A stretch of DNA of 20,503 nucleotides from Desulfovibrionaceae bacterium. GTDB lineage: Bacteria > Desulfobacterota > Desulfovibrionia > Desulfovibrionales > Desulfovibrionaceae. The notes under the pieces are model-generated. The model was given only the letters and a program-made list of their open reading frames with translations, was not told where the DNA came from and made no database searches. Within the stretch, counting starts at the first letter, position 1. Each line of letters starts with the position of its first letter. The stretch covers positions 1-20,503 of the forward strand of contig CAAGJV010000054.1 of assembly GCA_900770205.1 (NCBI GenBank), in the 5' to 3' direction. Below are positions 13,206 through 20,503 of the stretch, one piece after another. The translations under genes and the position numbers were made by a program.

Positions 13206-16109
13206 TTAAAGAACACGGGTTATGGTCCATCCTTCCGCTTTCGCGGCCTGCATGGCATCGGCCCCGCCCAGAACACAGGGAACAGCCCTGTCCAGAGCCT
13301 TTTGAAGATACGGTGCAAAGGCATGGAAATCGGCAATCTTCGTGGAGAGTATCTCATCGCGTATGCGCTGCCGCTGTTCGGCGGAATCTCCTGTCATCCA
13401 GCGGGAAAAAGCCGCTGCCCCTTTTGCCTCCGGCAGCATATAGGAATCCATATCTCCTATGGCTCCCACTATGGCACGGGCGATGTCTGCTTCGGACAGA
13501 ACAAGATTTCCCAGGTAATCTGCCGTATCCCGGTACACACGAAGCGTACTCTCCACCCCGGGATCGCGATACGAAACAAAGGTGAAAGCACCTGTTGCGC
13601 GGCTATAGCGTGCAAAGCAGCCATACGCACCGCCCTGTACCCTGACGCGATCCCACAAGTAGCCCATGCGGAGATGACGCAGAATAACAGCTTGAGAACC
13701 GCTGTAGCCGTATCCTGTGCTCTTCAGATTCAGCCCCAGCCCCACATAATTAACCTGTGCCGGAATACTGAGAAGCTCTGCCCCGGGAAGTGCCTTCAGC
13801 GTATGGGAAAATCTTTCCGCAGCGCCGGAAGCAAGCCTGGAGACAAGCGTCTCCGCCTCAGCTGCGGCCAGAGCCATGAGAGACGCATCGGCCGTCATGT
13901 CTATTTTCACACCGCTGCGGCGAATAATGCACTGGTGCAGCATTTCCATGTCTGCACGCACGCTTTCCCAGTCGTTTTCCAGCCGCCGGATAAGCTCCCT
14001 CGTAAAGAAAAGGGCACTTACCCCGTTCATTTCTTCGGAAATTCTGCCTGAATGAGAAAGTCCGCCCCCAAGCCTCGTACTAACCAGCATATGGCCGGAA
14101 GGAATGGCAGACTGCTCCATGCGGGCCTTGTCTTCCAAAGCCATCTGCATCACGCGCTCACGGTTATTGAAATCGGGTTCGGTAAGAATCTCCTCCATGA
14201 GCGCCATCATTTTATGCACATTGCCTGCCGTGCATTTGCCCGCCGCCGACAGAAAGCTGACTTCCGCCGCATCGGCAAGACGGGAAAGCACCACGGGGCC
14301 TGCTCCCAGGCTTCCGGTATGGGCCGATATCTCGAACCCGAGTTCCACATAATCCTTGCTTTTCGTACCGAGTTCCGTCAGTGCGCGGGCATAAAGAGGA
14401 ACCAGCGGAAGCAATCTGTCGGGCACGAAGGAAAGATCGAAAACCAGGCGCAGGTAAAGTATGCCCATGGTATCAAGTTCATGGGTAACGATATCGATCC
14501 CGTTTCTTTCTTCCGCCCTGCAGGGAATGACAGCATTCTTTTCAGGCATATCTTTCACGCCCAGGCTGGGGATGGTATCCAGCGCCTCAGGAGAATCCGG
14601 CTTCTGCTGAGCGGCGCGAAGAGCCTCCGTTATACACACGGCTTCCTCGCGTTCCTGCTCCGTCATGCCCCGCTGCACAGCTTCAAGCTTTTTGTCTTCC
14701 TCCGCCTGCCTGGATTCAGCCAGAGAAGTATCGGGCAGAAGCAGTACCGTTACCCGATGCGGATTATCCAGGAACCAGCGGCGGATGGCGTTTTCAAAAA
14801 CCTTTTCTCCGGATTCCAGCCTTTTCTTAATGGAAAGGAGAGGCTTCTCCCACGCAAGAGGAGCAAAGGCATCGCCATCATAAAGCCAGTCCGACAGGCT
14901 GCGGAACATCGCCGCAAGTCCGCGGGGGAAGGAGCCCGTATTATTTTCCCTCAGCATGAACTCCAGAGAATTGAGCGCCGCCTCCACGGCCGGAGCCGGA
15001 ATTCCGTTCTCCGCCATACCGGCAAGCGTGTTCAGCATGAGTTCTTCCACTTTCCGGACATCTTTTGCATCAATCGAGCGAAGCCCCATGGAAAAATAGG
15101 CCTGACGAAGTTCCCCCTCAAGTCCGCATCCGGAAATATCTTCTCCCATGCCCGAATCCATGAGCGCCTTCCGCAGAGGAGAACCGGGCAAGCCGGAAAT
15201 AATATGCTCCAGCATATTCAGAACAAACATCTCCTCCGTTTCTCTCGATTCACAGAGCAGCCAGTTAACGGCCATGTGCGCCTTGCCGGCATCTTCTCCT
15301 TCAGAGGCGGCATAGTGCTTCTCCACCATGCGCGGTGCGGAAAGACGGTTCTGCAGCGGTACTTCCGAAGAGACTGCCCTCTTCTGATACTGGGCAATGA
15401 CGGAAGAGATGCGCGCAAGCCTCTCTTCTTCCGGGTCGTCTCCCCAGAAAAAGAATCTGGCGTTTGAAGGATGATAATAGCTGGCATGAAAATCCCGGAA
15501 GGCCTCAAAGGTAAGGCTGGGAATAACAGCAGGGTCACCGCCGGAATCGAGGCTGTACAGCATATCGGGAAATACCGCATGCTGGCATGCTTCCATGAGA
15601 ACGGAATCGGGCGAAGAATACACGCCCTTCATTTCGTTGAATACAACCCCCTTATACTGCCAGGGGCCGTCTTTTTCTTCCGCCTCAATATGCCATCCTT
15701 CCTGCCGGAAGACATTCTCATCTATCCGGGGGTGAAAAACGGCATCGAGATACACGTCTACCAGGTGGTAGAAATCCTGGAGATTGCAGCTTGCCACAGG
15801 GTAGCAGGTCTTGTCTGGAAAGGTAAGCGCATTAAGAAAAGTCTGGAGAGAACTTTTCAGAAGTTCAACGAAAGGTTCCTTCACAGGGTATTTCTCAGAG
15901 CCGCAAAGAACGGAATGCTCAAGAATATGGGCAACGCCCGTGGAATCCCTGGGGGGAGTCCGAAAGCTCACGCCGAAGGACTTGTTTTCATCATCATTCG
16001 ATACCGAAAGAAGTTCCGCGCCGGTACCATCGTGCTTCCAAAGGCGGACTCTCCCGCCCACTTCCGACATATTTTCTTCCCTCAGAAGGGTAAAACCATG
16101 CTGATTCAT
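13206..16109 (-). CDS. M16C metallopeptidase, presequence protease (PreP) family
   Basis: A 967-residue member of the insulinase superfamily, pitrilysin subfamily M16C. The inverted zinc motif HILEH is at residues 61-65 (zinc ligands H61 and H65, catalytic E64), with the third ligand E159 in GVVFNEMKGVYSS; the spacing fits PreP. The surrounding STGVAHILEHSVLCGSEKYP is highly characteristic. The enzyme is a large clam-shaped peptidase that degrades peptides of up to about 60-70 residues; in organelles it removes targeting peptides. No signal peptide is present, so it is probably cytoplasmic. The start at 16109 gives MNQHGF with GAGGAA upstream; the frame is open to 16187 but crosses a terminator. 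First gene of a three-gene operon with the TPR protein and the pseudokinase. Its substrate in bacteria is unknown. Confidence 0.95.
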   Translation of the reverse strand: MNQHGFTLLREENMSEVGGRVRLWKHDGTGAELLSVSNDDENKSFGVSFRTPPRDSTGVAHILEHSVLCGSEKYPVKEPFVELLKSSLQTFLNALTFPDKTCYPVASCNLQDFYHLVDVYLDAVFHPRIDENVFRQEGWHIEAEEKDGPWQYKGVVFNEMKGVYSSPDSVLMEACQHAVFPDMLYSLDSGGDPAVIPSLTFEAFRDFHASYYHPSNARFFFWGDDPEEERLARISSVIAQYQKRAVSSEVPLQNRLSAPRMVEKHYAASEGEDAGKAHMAVNWLLCESRETEEMFVLNMLEHIISGLPGSPLRKALMDSGMGEDISGCGLEGELRQAYFSMGLRSIDAKDVRKVEELMLNTLAGMAENGIPAPAVEAALNSLEFMLRENNTGSFPRGLAAMFRSLSDWLYDGDAFAPLAWEKPLLSIKKRLESGEKVFENAIRRWFLDNPHRVTVLLLPDTSLAESRQAEEDKKLEAVQRGMTEQEREEAVCITEALRAAQQKPDSPEALDTIPSLGVKDMPEKNAVIPCRAEERNGIDIVTHELDTMGILYLRLVFDLSFVPDRLLPLVPLYARALTELGTKSKDYVELGFEISAHTGSLGAGPVVLSRLADAAEVSFLSAAGKCTAGNVHKMMALMEEILTEPDFNNRERVMQMALEDKARMEQSAIPSGHMLVSTRLGGGLSHSGRISEEMNGVSALFFTRELIRRLENDWESVRADMEMLHQCIIRRSGVKIDMTADASLMALAAAEAETLVSRLASGAAERFSHTLKALPGAELLSIPAQVNYVGLGLNLKSTGYGYSGSQAVILRHLRMGYLWDRVRVQGGAYGCFARYSRATGAFTFVSYRDPGVESTLRVYRDTADYLGNLVLSEADIARAIVGAIGDMDSYMLPEAKGAAAFSRWMTGDSAEQRQRIRDEILSTKIADFHAFAPYLQKALDRAVPCVLGGADAMQAAKAEGWTITRVL

Positions 16110-16129
16110 AGGTATTCCTCTATTCAAAT

Positions 16130-16155
16130 AAAAAAGGCGGCCCGGCAAGGTCGCC
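16130..16155 (-). terminator. Intrinsic terminator after the small unknown gene
   Basis: Inverted repeat of 7 bp with one A·C mismatch in the minus-strand RNA (16136-16142 with 16149-16155), followed by TTTTTT on the minus strand (16130-16135). It lies 34 bp after the stop of the gene at 16190 and about 10 bp before the Shine-Dalgarno of preP. Confidence 0.65.
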
Positions 16156-16189
16156 CACGATGACCACGCAGGCCGAATCCAAGCCATGT

Positions 16190-16564
16190 TCAGCAGTTGG
16201 CGGAACGAAGCATTTCTTCCGCCTGTTCAAGAGCCGTTCCATTCTCTGCACCGCACAAATTGCGCATGGCAAGCAGAAGGAGATCAAGGGGTAATTCCAT
16301 GGAAGAACGCCCATTGAAGATGACGCAGCGCTCACCATGAACGGTTATCCTATAGGCCCGGCAGAAATCCTTTCCGCCGCTGTTTTTGTCAATAACATAA
16401 ACATGATCATTCTGCTCCGTGACATAGAGCTTCTGATGCGTCAGCACGCCGCTGTCTTCATCGTACCATACAGCCTCGGAAAACAGCCTCCCGCAGAAGT
16501 CAAGCCCAGCGCCATTTTCCAGATGCAGAGTAATTTTTTCAAGGTCATTCATCACAGCAGCCAT
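16190..16564 (-). CDS. Small protein of unknown function
   Basis: A 124-residue protein that I do not recognise. It has no signal peptide or membrane helix and looks cytoplasmic. It is beta-rich in the first two thirds (LTHQKLYVTEQNDHVYVIDK, AYRITVHGERCVIFNG), with a helical C-terminus (LPLDLLLLAMRNLCG and EQAEEMLRSANC) and four cysteines (positions about 24, 68, 80 and 103) plus a terminal Cys, without a metal-motif pattern. The start at 16564 follows GGAG by 5 nt; a second Met four codons in is less well placed. It has a good candidate promoter at 16608-16637 and a terminator at 16130-16155, so it may be its own unit or feed the preP operon by read-through. The short, strong translation signals and an intact frame argue for a real gene. 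Confidence 0.75.
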   Translation of the reverse strand: MAAVMNDLEKITLHLENGAGLDFCGRLFSEAVWYDEDSGVLTHQKLYVTEQNDHVYVIDKNSGGKDFCRAYRITVHGERCVIFNGRSSMELPLDLLLLAMRNLCGAENGTALEQAEEMLRSANC

Positions 16565-16607
16565 GACAACTCCATATCAAACAGGGCAAAGCATGCCTCT
16601 ACTTTCC

Positions 16608-16637
16608 TGCATAGCATCGATACAGGGAAAGTGTCAA
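16608..16637 (-). promoter_or_regulatory. Probable promoter of the small unknown gene
   Basis: On the minus strand TTGACA (16632-16637, perfect -35) is separated by 18 bp from TATGCA (16608-16613, 3/6 to -10). It lies in the divergent region shared with the EVE-domain gene, 44 bp before the start codon. Confidence 0.45.
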
Positions 16638-16704
16638 CGAGAATAATAGTAACTATATGAAATAAATACTTTTAAATTTATCTATTCCGTTTTTATCCAG
16701 GCTC

Positions 16705-16733
16705 TTGCCAGTGGCTTTTCACAAACGTATACC
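16705..16733 (+). promoter_or_regulatory. Probable promoter of the EVE-domain gene
   Basis: TTGCCA (16705-16710, 5/6 to -35), a 17-bp spacer, and TATACC (16728-16733, 4/6 to -10), about 33 bp before the start codon. The first clear plus-strand promoter in the window. Confidence 0.55.
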
Positions 16734-16766
16734 TGAATCATATTTTTACCGAAAGGATATTATAAT

Positions 16767-17228
16767 ATGCAGTACTGGCTTTTTAAAACAGAACCCGGGT
16801 GCTTTTCTCTTGATGATCTTGCCTTTTCCCCCCATGCCACCACCTCCTGGGACGGCGTGAGGAATTATCAGGCGCGAAACCTCATGCAGAGCATGAAAAC
16901 AGGAGATCTTGGCTTTTTCTACCACAGCGGGAAGCATCCGTCTATTGTCGCCCTGGTGGAAGTTGTCCGCGAAGCCTACCCGGACCATACCGCGCAGGAT
17001 CCGAAAAACCCTCATTACGATGAAAAAGCCACGGCGGAAAATCCGCGCTGGTTCATGGTGGATGTCAAGCTGGTGCGCCGCTTTGCCTCCCCCATTCCTC
17101 TGGATGAGCTTCGCATGCAGCCGGAACTTGCCGGCATGGAACTGCTGAGGCGCGGCAGCCGTCTTTCCGTGCAGCCTGTCGAGGAACCCTTTTTCCGCCA
17201 TATCATGGCCATGGCAGAGAAAGCCTGA
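16767..17228 (+). CDS. EVE-domain protein
   Basis: A 153-residue protein that is one complete EVE domain (PUA/YTH-like fold). The markers are the opening YWLFKTEP (residues 3-10), WDGVRNYQARN (28-38), the strand GFFYHS (49-54), and the closing RGSRLSVQPV (129-138). The closest well-known relative by motif is human THYN1. EVE domains are thought to bind modified bases in DNA or RNA and are often linked to restriction or modification systems; here no restriction genes are nearby, so a stand-alone housekeeping role is more likely. AAGGA lies about 9 nt before the ATG. It is one of only two plus-strand genes and converges on the EF-G-like gene, with a hairpin terminator between them. Confidence 0.93.
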   Translation: MQYWLFKTEPGCFSLDDLAFSPHATTSWDGVRNYQARNLMQSMKTGDLGFFYHSGKHPSIVALVEVVREAYPDHTAQDPKNPHYDEKATAENPRWFMVDVKLVRRFASPIPLDELRMQPELAGMELLRRGSRLSVQPVEEPFFRHIMAMAEKA

Positions 17229-17246
17229 TATTCATGCATTGATGAG

Positions 17247-17284
17247 AAAGGCGACGCCCACCATGAGGAGAGCGCCGCCTTTTT
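17247..17284 (+). terminator. Terminator between the convergent EVE and EF-G-like genes
   Basis: An 11-bp inverted repeat with one mismatch (AAAGGCGACGC 17247-17257 with GCGCCGCCTTT 17272-17282), followed by TTTTT on the plus strand. The opposite strand ends CCTTTCTC, so it may also stop the EF-G-like transcript, less strongly. Confidence 0.75.
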
Positions 17285-17313
17285 CATGCTATGGGAGAAA
17301 TTCCCTTATGGTT

Positions 17314-19380
17314 CTATTCTCCAGCCTTGGCTGCCTGATGTTCCGCAACCACCTTGTCCACGACAGGCTGAGGAGCTTCTTCATAATGATCGAATTCCAT
17401 GGTAAAGACGCCCTGCCCGCCTGTCATGCTCCGAAGGTCTGGCGCATAGCGGAGAACTTCGCTCATGGGCACATTGGCCTTGAGTTCCGTAACACCGCCC
17501 TGGGAATCAGAGCCGAGCACCTTGCCGCGGCGGGAAGAAAGATCGCCGATAACATCGCCCATATACTCATCGGGAATGGTTACCGTCATCTGCACAATGG
17601 GTTCCAGAAGCACAACCTTAAGCTGGGCCATGGCAGCCTTGAAGGCAATGGATCCGGCCATTTTGAAAGCCATTTCGGAAGAGTCTACCGTATGGTAGGA
17701 GCCATCGTACACACGAACCCTGAAGTCCACCACCGGGCAGCCTGCCAGGTAGCCGCGTGCGGCGCTTTCCTGAATGCCCTTGTCGATGGCGGGAATGTAC
17801 TGGCGGGGAATAACGCCGCCCACAATGCCGTCTTCAAAGGTATAGCCGGCCCCTCTGGGCGATCCTTCCATTTCAATCCAGCAGTCACCGAACTGGCCGC
17901 GTCCGCCGGACTGCTTCTTATGCCTGCCCTGAACCTGTACCTTGCCGCGCACGGTTTCACGGTAAGGAACCTTGGGCGTTTTAAGAACGATATCCACCTT
18001 GGAACGGCGCCTGGCCTTTTCCACGGAAATTTCAATATGCAGCTGCCCCATGCCGGAAAGAAGAATATCGGAAGTTTCCTCATCCCGGCCGAGCTTCAGC
18101 GTAACGTCTTCGTCAAGAAGCTTCTGAACGGCAGCAAAAACCTTGTCTTCATCGCCCTTCTGCTTGGGAGCAAGCGCAAAGGTAATGAGCTGCGGCGGAA
18201 GCTTGGGGAGTTCCACTTCAAAAGGAGCCTTTTCATCGCAGAGCGTATCGCCGGTGCGCGTGCCCTTCAGCTTTGTCACGCCGACAATGGCACCGGGGCC
18301 GAGCGTATCCTTGCAGGCCGTCTGCGTTTTGCCGTTGACATAAAACAGAGAGCCCAGGCGCTCCATTTCGCCGGTGCGCATATTCTTCAGCACGGAATCG
18401 GAAGAAATGGTTCCGGAAACCACGCGGAGCATATTCACCTGGCCGGAGAACGAATCGTTCAGGGAACGGAAAACAAGGCACACCGCAGGAGCTTCCTGAT
18501 CTGCGGCACGTTCGGAGGCATCCTTGCCGAGAACGGCCGGGCGATCGAGAGGAGAAGCCAGAAGATTGTTCACCTGGTCGAGCAGGCGGCGCCCCCCGCG
18601 GTTCTTCATGGCTGAACTCGGCAGAACGGCCACGATCTCGCCGGAAAGAACACCCTTGCGCAGCCCGAGGGCAATATCTTCATCGGAAAGAGAGCCTTCC
18701 TCAAGGTAGCGGTTCATAAGCTCTTCATCGGAAGAAGCAATGTTTTCCACTGAGGTGTCGCGCAGGAGCATGGCCTCATCTTCCAGGTCGGCAGGAACAG
18801 GCATTTCCTCGGTGTTGCCGTCTTCAAGGAAGCGGTAGGCCTTTCCGGCGAACACGTCCACAAGGCCGATGAATTCGCCGTTTTCCAGAACCGGAATATA
18901 GAAAACAACAGGCCGCACGCCAAGGTGCGTGGTCAGGCTGTTCAGGGCTCCATCGAAATCGGCGCGTTCACGATCCATCTTGGTGATCATGGCAATAGCC
19001 GGCAGGCCTGCGGCCTTCACGCTCTTCCACATGCGGCGCATCTGGGGGCGAACGCCGTCCACCGCATCCACAACAATAACGGCGCTATCCACCGCGGCAA
19101 GTATCCAGTCCATATCGCCGGAGAAGTTGGAATCTCCGGGAACATCAATAAGATTATGGCGGAAACCTTTCCAGTCGAAGGAAGCGAAGCCGGGCTGTAT
19201 GGAACCGCGGCGCTTGATCTCTTCAGGTTCGTAGTCCAGAGCCGTCGTGCCTTCTTCTATGGCGCCAAGGCGATTAATAATTCCAGCCTGAAAAAGCAGC
19301 ATTTCTGCCAGCGAAGTTTTACCGCAGCCGCCCGTACCAATAAGAGCGTAGGTGCGTTGGTTCTCCAAAGCTATGGACAT
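17314..19380 (-). CDS. Elongation factor G-like GTPase (EF-G2 type)
   Basis: A 688-residue translational GTPase with all five EF-G domains. The G domain is N-terminal: P-loop GTGGCGKT (15-22), KRRGSI (56-61) in the switch-I region, DVPGD (79-83) in switch II, TKMD (133-136). The C-terminal domains include GRGQFGDCWIE (domain IV), and VQMTVTIPDEYMGDVIGDLSSRRG (domain V region). Switch II normally reads DTPGH with the His that positions the attacking water; here it is Asp83, and the P-loop is GG-C rather than the usual DAG before KT. This marks a paralogue, resembling the group called EF-G2, not the main fusA, whose usual str-operon neighbours are absent. The start at 19380 follows GTGGAGATTCGT; the upstream ATG at 19428 is rejected. 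It is transcribed away from trmFO. Confidence 0.92.
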   Translation of the reverse strand: MSIALENQRTYALIGTGGCGKTSLAEMLLFQAGIINRLGAIEEGTTALDYEPEEIKRRGSIQPGFASFDWKGFRHNLIDVPGDSNFSGDMDWILAAVDSAVIVVDAVDGVRPQMRRMWKSVKAAGLPAIAMITKMDRERADFDGALNSLTTHLGVRPVVFYIPVLENGEFIGLVDVFAGKAYRFLEDGNTEEMPVPADLEDEAMLLRDTSVENIASSDEELMNRYLEEGSLSDEDIALGLRKGVLSGEIVAVLPSSAMKNRGGRRLLDQVNNLLASPLDRPAVLGKDASERAADQEAPAVCLVFRSLNDSFSGQVNMLRVVSGTISSDSVLKNMRTGEMERLGSLFYVNGKTQTACKDTLGPGAIVGVTKLKGTRTGDTLCDEKAPFEVELPKLPPQLITFALAPKQKGDEDKVFAAVQKLLDEDVTLKLGRDEETSDILLSGMGQLHIEISVEKARRRSKVDIVLKTPKVPYRETVRGKVQVQGRHKKQSGGRGQFGDCWIEMEGSPRGAGYTFEDGIVGGVIPRQYIPAIDKGIQESAARGYLAGCPVVDFRVRVYDGSYHTVDSSEMAFKMAGSIAFKAAMAQLKVVLLEPIVQMTVTIPDEYMGDVIGDLSSRRGKVLGSDSQGGVTELKANVPMSEVLRYAPDLRSMTGGQGVFTMEFDHYEEAPQPVVDKVVAEHQAAKAGE

Positions 19381-19467
19381 ACGAATCTCCACTAGGGTTT
19401 GAATGTATCCTGGGTGTAACAAGGGCACGCGCCCCCCTTACGCCTGTTCAAGGAATATTTATATAAG

Positions 19468-19497
19468 GTCATAAAAAGTGCCGCTATCCCCTGTCAA
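19468..19497 (-). promoter_or_regulatory. Probable promoter of the EF-G-like gene
   Basis: On the minus strand TTGACA (19492-19497, perfect -35) is separated by 18 bp from TATGAC (19468-19473, 4/6 to -10), 88 bp before the start codon. The rest of the 251-bp divergent region (19381-19631) holds no clear trmFO promoter; a TATATT near 19607 has a poor -35. Confidence 0.5.
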
Positions 19498-19631
19498 GCT
19501 CATACCGGTATTTTTTGGTGAAAAAAGGACTTTTCTTCTCCTCAGGGAAGGGATGACTTCCGCACCGTATTCCAGTAAGCTCCATCTTCCACGCAGAATA
19601 TATTCCTTTCCCGTCTACTTCCGGAGTTGCC

Positions 19632-20503
19632 ATGGATATGTCAATACCACCTTTCGTCATCATCGGAGGAGGCCTCGCCGGCTGCGAATGCGCCCTGGCC
19701 CTTGCACGTTCCGGCGTGCCATGCACGCTTTATGAACAGAAGCCGGAAGCGTTTTCCCCAGCCCATGTCAGCCCTCTGCTTGGAGAACTCGTCTGTTCCA
19801 ACTCCTTCCGCTCCAACGATGCCCAGGGTTCCGGCGTGGGCCTTTTAAAAGAGGAAATGCGAAAGCTCGGGAGCATAACCATGGCCATAGCAGAAACATG
19901 CTCCGTTCCTGCCGGAAAGGCCCTTGCTGTCGACCGCACGCTCTTCAGCCAGAAGATAACCCGCCGCATAGAAGAAGAGCCCCTCATCACGCTTATCCGG
20001 CGGCCGGTTCATAGCCTGAGCGATCCGGCGCTTGAAGGAAAAACCGTTATTGTCGCCGCAGGGCCGCTGGCCTCGGAATCTCTCGCATCCTCGCTTTCCG
20101 ATATTATCTCTTCCGGCAGCAGCGCCCCCCGCCTGTACTTCTACGATGCCATTGCCCCCATTGTGCGGGCAGATTCCGTTGATACAGGCATAGCCTTCCG
20201 CGGTTCCCGCTACGGAAACGATGCCCCCCCTCCCTATTCCGACGATGCGCCCTTTCTGGAAAAGCCCATGGAAACCATGGTGAATGCCGCCGATGCCGAA
20301 AATGGAGACTACCTCAACTGCCCCATGACGCGCGATGAATACATGGCGTTTTATGAAGCGCTGCGCAAAGCCGAACGGGTTCCCGCCCATGATTTTGAAA
20401 AGGAACTCCACTTTGAAGGCTGCATGCCCATAGAGGCCCTTGCCGACAGGGGAGAACGCACGCTCACCTTCGGCCCGCTCAAGCCCGTAGGCTTTACCGA
20501 CCC
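19632..20503 (+). CDS. trmFO: Methylenetetrahydrofolate-tRNA-(uracil-5-)-methyltransferase TrmFO (N-terminal part; cut by window end)
   Basis: The frame is open from 19632 to the end of the window (290 codons plus two bases), so the C-terminal third is missing. TrmFO is the folate- and FAD-dependent enzyme that makes 5-methyluridine-54 in the T loop of tRNA. Seen: the FAD dinucleotide motif GGGLAGCECALALA (residues 12-25), LVCSNSFRS with the first catalytic Cys (about residue 56), GLLKEEMRKLGS, PAGKALAVDR, FYDAIAPIV, the YLNCP and EYMAFYEAL region, FEGCMPIEALADRG with the second catalytic Cys, and TFGPLKPVGF just before the cut. CGGAG lies 5 nt before the ATG; a second in-frame ATG two codons later is also possible. 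It diverges from the EF-G-like gene; both act in translation. Confidence 0.96.
   Translation, partial: MDMSIPPFVIIGGGLAGCECALALARSGVPCTLYEQKPEAFSPAHVSPLLGELVCSNSFRSNDAQGSGVGLLKEEMRKLGSITMAIAETCSVPAGKALAVDRTLFSQKITRRIEEEPLITLIRRPVHSLSDPALEGKTVIVAAGPLASESLASSLSDIISSGSSAPRLYFYDAIAPIVRADSVDTGIAFRGSRYGNDAPPPYSDDAPFLEKPMETMVNAADAENGDYLNCPMTRDEYMAFYEALRKAERVPAHDFEKELHFEGCMPIEALADRGERTLTFGPLKPVGFTD

Noticed and set aside
14052..15467. Long plus-strand open frame (471 codons) opposite preP
   Set aside because: It is antisense to a gene with unmistakable M16C motifs, its translation is rich in His/Arg/Phe without domain character, and no Shine-Dalgarno fits. The same applies to 13053-14051.
16746..17201. 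Minus-strand open frame of 151 codons opposite the EVE-domain gene
   Set aside because: The plus strand carries the clear EVE motifs plus promoter and ribosome site; the minus frame has none.
17239..18615. Plus-strand open frame of 458 codons opposite the EF-G-like gene
   Set aside because: A mirror of the GTPase coding frame; low-quality composition and no translation start signal. It also begins inside the terminator hairpin.

Overview
The window reads as a piece of a Desulfovibrionaceae-like (sulfite-reducing, Gram-negative) chromosome. The strongest pointer is a full-length DsrC with both C-terminal redox cysteines. A VWA–OmpA envelope protein and a 7TM-DISM-type sensor are compatible with this. 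The genus cannot be set from the sequence alone. There are no transposases, phage genes, CRISPR arrays or rRNAs, so this looks like ordinary core chromosome with a few odd proteins. Nearly everything is on the minus strand; only an EVE-domain gene and a truncated trmFO at the right edge are on the plus strand.

Layout from low to high coordinates (transcription of the minus genes runs right to left). 86-1559: a small secreted protein of unknown function and a VWA–OmpA outer-membrane/peptidoglycan protein. 1706-2762: dsrC and ychJ. 2763-3081: a 319-bp non-coding spacer, mostly very AT-rich, with an intrinsic terminator. 3082-8512: a housekeeping cluster transcribed in the order hisC, cmk, ispE, tRNA-Gln(TTG), prs, rplY, ruvC. 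It covers histidine biosynthesis, CMP phosphorylation, isoprenoid precursors, PRPP supply, a 5S rRNA-binding protein and Holliday-junction resolution. 8602-9075: a universal stress protein with its own promoter. 9187-16564: a small unknown gene, then preP (M16C metallopeptidase), a membrane-anchored TPR protein and a 1050-residue 7TM hybrid-kinase-like protein, the last three tightly spaced as one operon. 16767-17228 (+): an EVE-domain protein. 17314-19380: an EF-G-like GTPase. 19632-end (+): trmFO, diverging from the EF-G-like gene.

The most unusual item is the 1050-residue sensor-like protein. It has the whole plan of a 7TMR-DISM hybrid histidine kinase (signal peptide, periplasmic domain, seven TM helices, DHp, HATPase, receiver, Hpt), but almost every phosphotransfer or ATP-binding residue appears to be substituted. 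Other points of interest are a cytidylate kinase with about 110 extra C-terminal residues of unknown function and an EF-G paralogue whose switch-II catalytic His is Asp. There is also a repeated arrangement in which an intrinsic terminator of one gene sits immediately before the Shine-Dalgarno of the next, seen four times. All calls rest on reading the sequence and motifs; no database search was run.
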